Source: Lachnospira pectinoschiza (GTDB lineage: Bacteria > Bacillota > Clostridia > Lachnospirales > Lachnospiraceae). From it: a DNA stretch of 64,000 nt. The notes under the pieces were generated by a model. It was given only the letters and a program-made list of their open reading frames with translations. It did not search any database and was not told the DNA's origin. Of this stretch, positions 60,224 through 64,000 are shown in pieces (position 1 is the first letter of the stretch; each line of letters starts with the position of its first letter). Made by a program: the position numbers and the translations under genes. The stretch is taken from positions 1 to 64,000 of the forward strand of contig NZ_FNHZ01000007.1 of the NCBI RefSeq assembly GCF_900103815.1, read 5' to 3'.

Positions 60224-61306
60224 GTGGCAAGAGTTTATAACTTTAGTGCAGGTCCAGCTGTTTTACCTGAGGAAGTATTAAAAGAAGCAGCAGACGAAAT
60301 GTTAGATTATAAGGGTTCTGGTCAGTCCGTAATGGAAATGAGTCATAGATCTAAGGTTTATGATGCAATCATTAAAGAGGCTGAAAAGGATTTAAGAGAT
60401 CTATTAAACATTCCTGATAACTACAAGGTATTATTCCTTCAGGGTGGTGCATCACAGTTCTTTGCTGAAGTACCAATGAACCTTATGAAGAATAAGAAGG
60501 CTGGTTATATTCTTACAGGACAGTGGGCTAAGAAGGCCTTTGCTGAAGCTAAGATTTATGGTGAGGCTGTTGAATTAGCATCTTCTGCTGACAAGACATT
60601 CTCATATATTCCTGATTGCTCAGATTTAGCTATTACAGATGATATGGATTACGTTTACATTTGTGAAAATAATACTATCTACGGAACAAAGTATAAGACT
60701 CTTCCTAACACAAAGGGTAAGTTACTTGTATCTGATGTATCTTCATGCTTCTTATCTGAACCTATGGATGTAACTAAGTATGGTGTAGTTTATGGTGGTG
60801 TTCAAAAGAATATCGGACCTGCTGGTGTTGTAATTGCAATTATCAGAGAAGATTTAATTACAGACGATGTATTAGAAGGCACTCCAACAATGCTTAAGTG
60901 GAAGACTCAAAGTGATAATGATTCACTTTATAATACACCTCCTTGTTATAATATTTATATTTGCGGTAAGGTATTTAAGTGGATTAAGAAAATGGGCGGC
61001 CTTAGCGCTATGAAGGAACATAACGAGAAGAAGGCTAAGATCCTTTATGATTTCTTAGATGAGTCTAAGATGTTTAAGGGAACTGTTCGTAAGGAAGATA
61101 GATCACTTATGAACGTACCATTTGTAACAGATAGCGAAGAGCTTAATGCTAAATTCATTAAGGAAGCTAGTGAAGCTGGTTTTGTTAACTTAAAGGGACA
61201 CAGAACAGTAGGCGGTATGAGAGCTTCTATCTACAATGCTATGCCAATCGAAGGCGTAGAAAAGTTAGTAGAATTCATGAGAGAATTTGAAAAGAAGAAT
61301 GCTTAA
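60224..61306 (+). CDS. serC: Phosphoserine aminotransferase
   Basis: 360 residues, a PLP enzyme. It makes 3-phosphoserine from 3-phosphohydroxypyruvate with glutamate. It begins ARVYNFSAGPAVLPEEVL, the family N terminus. The PLP lysine is Lys195 in YGGVQKNIGPAG. HRTVGGMRASIYNAMP near the end is typical. The start is GTG 60224, nine bases after AGGAGG (60209-60214). serA follows after 35 bases, forming a serC-serA pair; serB is not present. The leader carries a candidate attenuator. Confidence 0.96.
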   Translation: MARVYNFSAGPAVLPEEVLKEAADEMLDYKGSGQSVMEMSHRSKVYDAIIKEAEKDLRDLLNIPDNYKVLFLQGGASQFFAEVPMNLMKNKKAGYILTGQWAKKAFAEAKIYGEAVELASSADKTFSYIPDCSDLAITDDMDYVYICENNTIYGTKYKTLPNTKGKLLVSDVSSCFLSEPMDVTKYGVVYGGVQKNIGPAGVVIAIIREDLITDDVLEGTPTMLKWKTQSDNDSLYNTPPCYNIYICGKVFKWIKKMGGLSAMKEHNEKKAKILYDFLDESKMFKGTVRKEDRSLMNVPFVTDSEELNAKFIKEASEAGFVNLKGHRTVGGMRASIYNAMPIEGVEKLVEFMREFEKKNA

Positions 61307-61341
61307 TAACTAGTTAATGAATTGTTAAAAGGGAGATTAAA

Positions 61342-62505
61342 ATGGTTAACGTACATTGTTTAAATAATATAGCTAGCTGTGGTCTTGATTTATTCACAGC
61401 AGATTATAATACAGAAAGTTCATATGAGGATGCTAATGCAGTCTTAGTAAGATCTGCAAAGATGCATGATTTAGACCTTTCAAATAATTTAGTAGCAATT
61501 GCAAGAGCTGGTGCTGGTGTTAATAACATCCCTCTTGAAAAGTGCGCTGAGGCTGGTGTTGTTGTATTTAACACACCTGGTGCTAATGCAAATGCTGTTA
61601 AGGAGCAGGTACTTGCTACAATGTTACTTGCATCACGTGATTTAATTGGCGGTAACAAGTGGGTTGAGGAGAATAAGGCTGATGCTGATATTGCAAAGGC
61701 TACTGAAAAAGCTAAGAAGGCTTTTGCTGGTAGAGAAATTGCAGGCAAGAAGCTTGGTGTTATTGGCCTTGGTGCTATTGGACAGTTAGTTGCTAATGCA
61801 GCTATTAGTCTTGGTATGGAAGTTTATGGTTATGATCCATATCTTTCAGTAGCAGCAGCTCTTAACCTTTCAAGAGAAGTAAAGCATGTTATTGATGTTA
61901 ATGATATTTACAAAGAGTGTAACTATATTACAGTACATGTTCCAGCGCTTGATTCTACAAAGGGCATGATTGGAAAAGAAGCATTTGAATTAATGCAGGA
62001 TGGAACTGTAGTTATTAACTGTGCAAGAGATGTATTAGTTGATGAGGATGTTATTGGTGATTACTTAAAGTCTGGCAGAGTTAAGTGCTATGTTTCAGAT
62101 TTCCCAAATCCTAAGACAGCTAACATGGAAGGTGCACTTGTATTCCCACATCTTGGCGCATCTTCTGCAGAAGCTGAAGACAACTGTGCTGTTATGGCAG
62201 TTAAGCAGATTAGAGATTTTATTGAAAATGGTAACATCAAGAATTCTGTTAACTATCCAGCTTGTGATTTAGGTGTTTGCCCTACTGAAAGCAGAGTAGC
62301 AGTTTGCCACAAGAATGTACCAGCTGTAATTTCTAAGATTACATCTGTTATGGGTGCTGCAAATGTAAACATTGAATCTATGGCTAATGCTTCAAGAGGT
62401 GAATATGCTTATTCATTACTTGACCTTGATAAGCAGGCAGATACAGCTGTAATTACTGAGCTTGCATCAATTGATGGCGTAATTAAGGTAAGAGTTGTAA
62501 AGTAA
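61342..62505 (+). CDS. serA: D-3-phosphoglycerate dehydrogenase
   Basis: 387 residues. It oxidises 3-phosphoglycerate at the start of serine synthesis. The NAD loop is GVIGLGAIGQLVANAA (~138-153). The catalytic Arg, Glu and His can be placed at RAGAGVNNIPLEKC, the Asp/Glu near DVLVDEDVIG and HLGASSAEAEDN. A short C-terminal ACT domain (~315-387) could bind serine for feedback control, as in this shorter SerA type. GGGAG precedes the ATG. A terminator closes the pair. Confidence 0.95.
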   Translation: MVNVHCLNNIASCGLDLFTADYNTESSYEDANAVLVRSAKMHDLDLSNNLVAIARAGAGVNNIPLEKCAEAGVVVFNTPGANANAVKEQVLATMLLASRDLIGGNKWVEENKADADIAKATEKAKKAFAGREIAGKKLGVIGLGAIGQLVANAAISLGMEVYGYDPYLSVAAALNLSREVKHVIDVNDIYKECNYITVHVPALDSTKGMIGKEAFELMQDGTVVINCARDVLVDEDVIGDYLKSGRVKCYVSDFPNPKTANMEGALVFPHLGASSAEAEDNCAVMAVKQIRDFIENGNIKNSVNYPACDLGVCPTESRVAVCHKNVPAVISKITSVMGAANVNIESMANASRGEYAYSLLDLDKQADTAVITELASIDGVIKVRVVK

Positions 62506-62530
62506 AATAGATAGTGATATAATTTCTAGC

Positions 62531-62570
62531 GGGTATTGGAAGTTTACTTTCAATACCCCTTTATTTTTTT
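62531..62570 (+). terminator. Terminator of serC-serA
   Basis: GGGTATTGGAAG (62531-62542) pairs with CTTTCAATACCC (62547-62558), 12 bp with one G-U pair, followed by a T-rich run. Confidence 0.92.
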
Positions 62571-62668
62571 GCTTATTTATAATAATATTTTAACTAATCT
62601 AAAGTCTTGTTATTAATGGGTAAAACTATAAAGCTTGTTATGTATTAAATATTAGTTAGGAGTAATTT

Positions 62669-64000
62669 ATGCAAATAGAGAAGAAATCAACAGTAAAAGA
62701 CATGACAAGTGGAAATATTGGAAAACAACTTATATTGTTTATGATTCCCTTGCTTGTAGGTAACATTTTCCAACAGCTATACAATACTATTGATAGTATC
62801 GTAGTTGGTAATTATGTAGGAAAGGATGCGCTAGCTGCAGTAACAAGTACATCTCCCATTTCTATTATGCTTGTGGGCTTCTTTATGGGTATGTCTACAG
62901 GTGCTGGTGTAATTGTTTCTCAGTATTTTGGCGCAAGAGATGAGAAATCTTTAAGAAAAAGCGTTCATACAGCTATTATGCTAACTATAATTCTAGGCTT
63001 TGCTTTTATGCTTATTGGTTATTTAATTACACCAATTATGCTTAAGCTTATGGATACACCAGATTCAGTAATGGCAGATGCCAATACTTATCTTAGAACT
63101 TACTTTTTAGGTATTTTAGGACTTATGCTTTATAATATGGCCTCTGGAATTTTAAGGGCGGTAGGTGATTCTAAGACACCGCTATACATTTTAATATTTA
63201 GCTCAATCCTTAATATTATTCTAGATTTATTCTTTGTAATTGTGCTTAATCTAGGAGTCGCAGGCGTGGCTTATGCAACAATTATTTCTCAGTTTTTATC
63301 AGCTGTAATTGTTATTGGTATGCTTCTTTTAAGTAAGGATATTTATAGCCTAAGATTAAAGGAATTAAGAATTGATATGCCAATTCTTAAAAAGATAGTA
63401 AAGGTGGGACTTCCAGCAGGACTTCAAACGGCCATCGTTTCATTTTCAAATGTATTCGTTCAATCCTATATCAATCACTTTGGGGCAGAAGCCGCTGCAG
63501 CCTGGGGCGTATATAGTAGAATTGATGCCTTTGTTATTTTACCAATGCAAAGTATGGGTCTTTCAATTACTACCTTTGTTGGCCAAAATGCTGGTGCAGG
63601 TCAGAAAAAGAGAATTAGAGATGGAATTAGAATTGCTATGATTATGGCCATTATTATAACTACAGTTATTTGTATCCCTCTAGTTTACTTTGCGCCAAAG
63701 ATTGTGGTTTTATTTAACAAGGAAGCACAGGTTATTGCCTTTGCAGCTCTCTTTATTAGAGTGAATGAACTTTTTGATATAGTAGCTTGTACAAATCAGA
63801 TTCAGGCAGGTGCCCTAAGAGGTGTGGGGAATGCCATTGTGCCATCAATTGTTATGATTTTTAGTTTTGTATTTTTTAGACAAATATACCTAAAAATCGT
63901 GTCTATGCTAACTAGCTCAATTATACCTATTGCTTGGGGTTATCCAGCAGGTTGGATTTGCTGTAGTATAGTACTTTTTATTTACTTTAGATTCAACAAA
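62669..64000 (+). CDS. MATE-family efflux transporter (3' end outside window)
   Basis: The frame is open to the end of the window: 444 codons, no stop. It starts MQIEKKSTVKDMTSGNIGKQLILFM after TTAGGAG, a typical MATE N terminus (in pieces). Roughly twelve TM helices are visible, in two MatE halves (first ~15-200, second ~245-440). Motifs include IDSIVVGNYVGKDALAAV, PLLVGNIFQQLYNT and, in the second half, GLPAGLQTA and FVGQNAGAGQKKR. MATE proteins export cationic drugs or metabolites using Na+ or H+ gradients; the substrate cannot be named. It follows the serC-serA terminator by ~100 bases. Confidence 0.92.
   Translation, partial: MQIEKKSTVKDMTSGNIGKQLILFMIPLLVGNIFQQLYNTIDSIVVGNYVGKDALAAVTSTSPISIMLVGFFMGMSTGAGVIVSQYFGARDEKSLRKSVHTAIMLTIILGFAFMLIGYLITPIMLKLMDTPDSVMADANTYLRTYFLGILGLMLYNMASGILRAVGDSKTPLYILIFSSILNIILDLFFVIVLNLGVAGVAYATIISQFLSAVIVIGMLLLSKDIYSLRLKELRIDMPILKKIVKVGLPAGLQTAIVSFSNVFVQSYINHFGAEAAAAWGVYSRIDAFVILPMQSMGLSITTFVGQNAGAGQKKRIRDGIRIAMIMAIIITTVICIPLVYFAPKIVVLFNKEAQVIAFAALFIRVNELFDIVACTNQIQAGALRGVGNAIVPSIVMIFSFVFFRQIYLKIVSMLTSSIIPIAWGYPAGWICCSIVLFIYFRFNK

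Noticed and set aside
1..64000. CRISPR arrays, insertion sequences, prophage or integrase genes
   Set aside because: No regular spaced repeats, transposase or integrase motifs were seen on either strand.

Overview
The window reads as a low-GC Firmicutes chromosome, most likely a strictly anaerobic clostridium close to Lachnospiraceae. This is inferred from the AT-rich spacers, the strong GGAGG ribosome-binding sites, a single-chain pyruvate:ferredoxin oxidoreductase, formate-tetrahydrofolate ligase, a DAP-type MurE (DNPR motif), a PrkC/PrpC pair, an MraZ-led division cluster and a flagellin-like protein. No species can be named from the sequence alone. No CRISPR array, insertion sequence, prophage or integrase was seen. 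Almost all genes lie on the plus strand, reading away from an rRNA operon; only ychF, an AraC-type regulator and a dnaK paralogue are on the minus strand.

Layout. 1-410: the 3' end of 23S rRNA, tRNA-Trp and a terminator, with no 5S gene between them. 410-7130: pckA, a short flagellin-like gene, a small membrane protein, a GC-rich multi-hairpin element, a solitary carbamate kinase, a 1-kb AT-rich gap with several hairpins, and an orphan gene. 7260-13740: an ABC-F ATPase with one decayed nucleotide site, ftsK/spoIIIE and fhs. 13850-26600: a long housekeeping run of murE, priA, def, fmt, a YugP-type peptidase, rsmB, rlmN, prpC, prkC, rsgA and rpe, many overlapping or a few bases apart. It ends convergently against ychF at a shared terminator.

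28000-37000 is the division and cell-wall cluster: mraZ, rsmH, ftsL, ftsI, murD, ftsW, ftsQ and ftsZ, with MraZ-type repeats at the promoter. mraY, murF and murG are absent from it, and murE sits 14 kb upstream. Directly after ftsZ is a membrane-anchored amidase-fold protein that has lost every zinc ligand and the catalytic glutamate. lepA and hemW follow.

41000-46000: a divergent AraC-family regulator and the large PFOR gene, with a palindrome in the PFOR leader. 46000-51100: tag, a second GC-rich hairpin array, a zinc-ribbon gene, an orphan gene and a soluble hybrid histidine kinase, then a stand-alone dnaK paralogue. 51300-55200: aroC, tgt, yajC and a two-TM sensor-like protein. 55220-62570: amino-acid biosynthesis (leuB, ilvD, ilvB, then serC, serA), each block with a structured leader or palindromic promoter. 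The window ends inside a MATE-family efflux gene.

Most of the window is core metabolism and cell-cycle machinery. The parts least explained by known families are the dead amidase after ftsZ, the two multi-hairpin intergenic elements, the asymmetric ABC-F protein and the serC leader.
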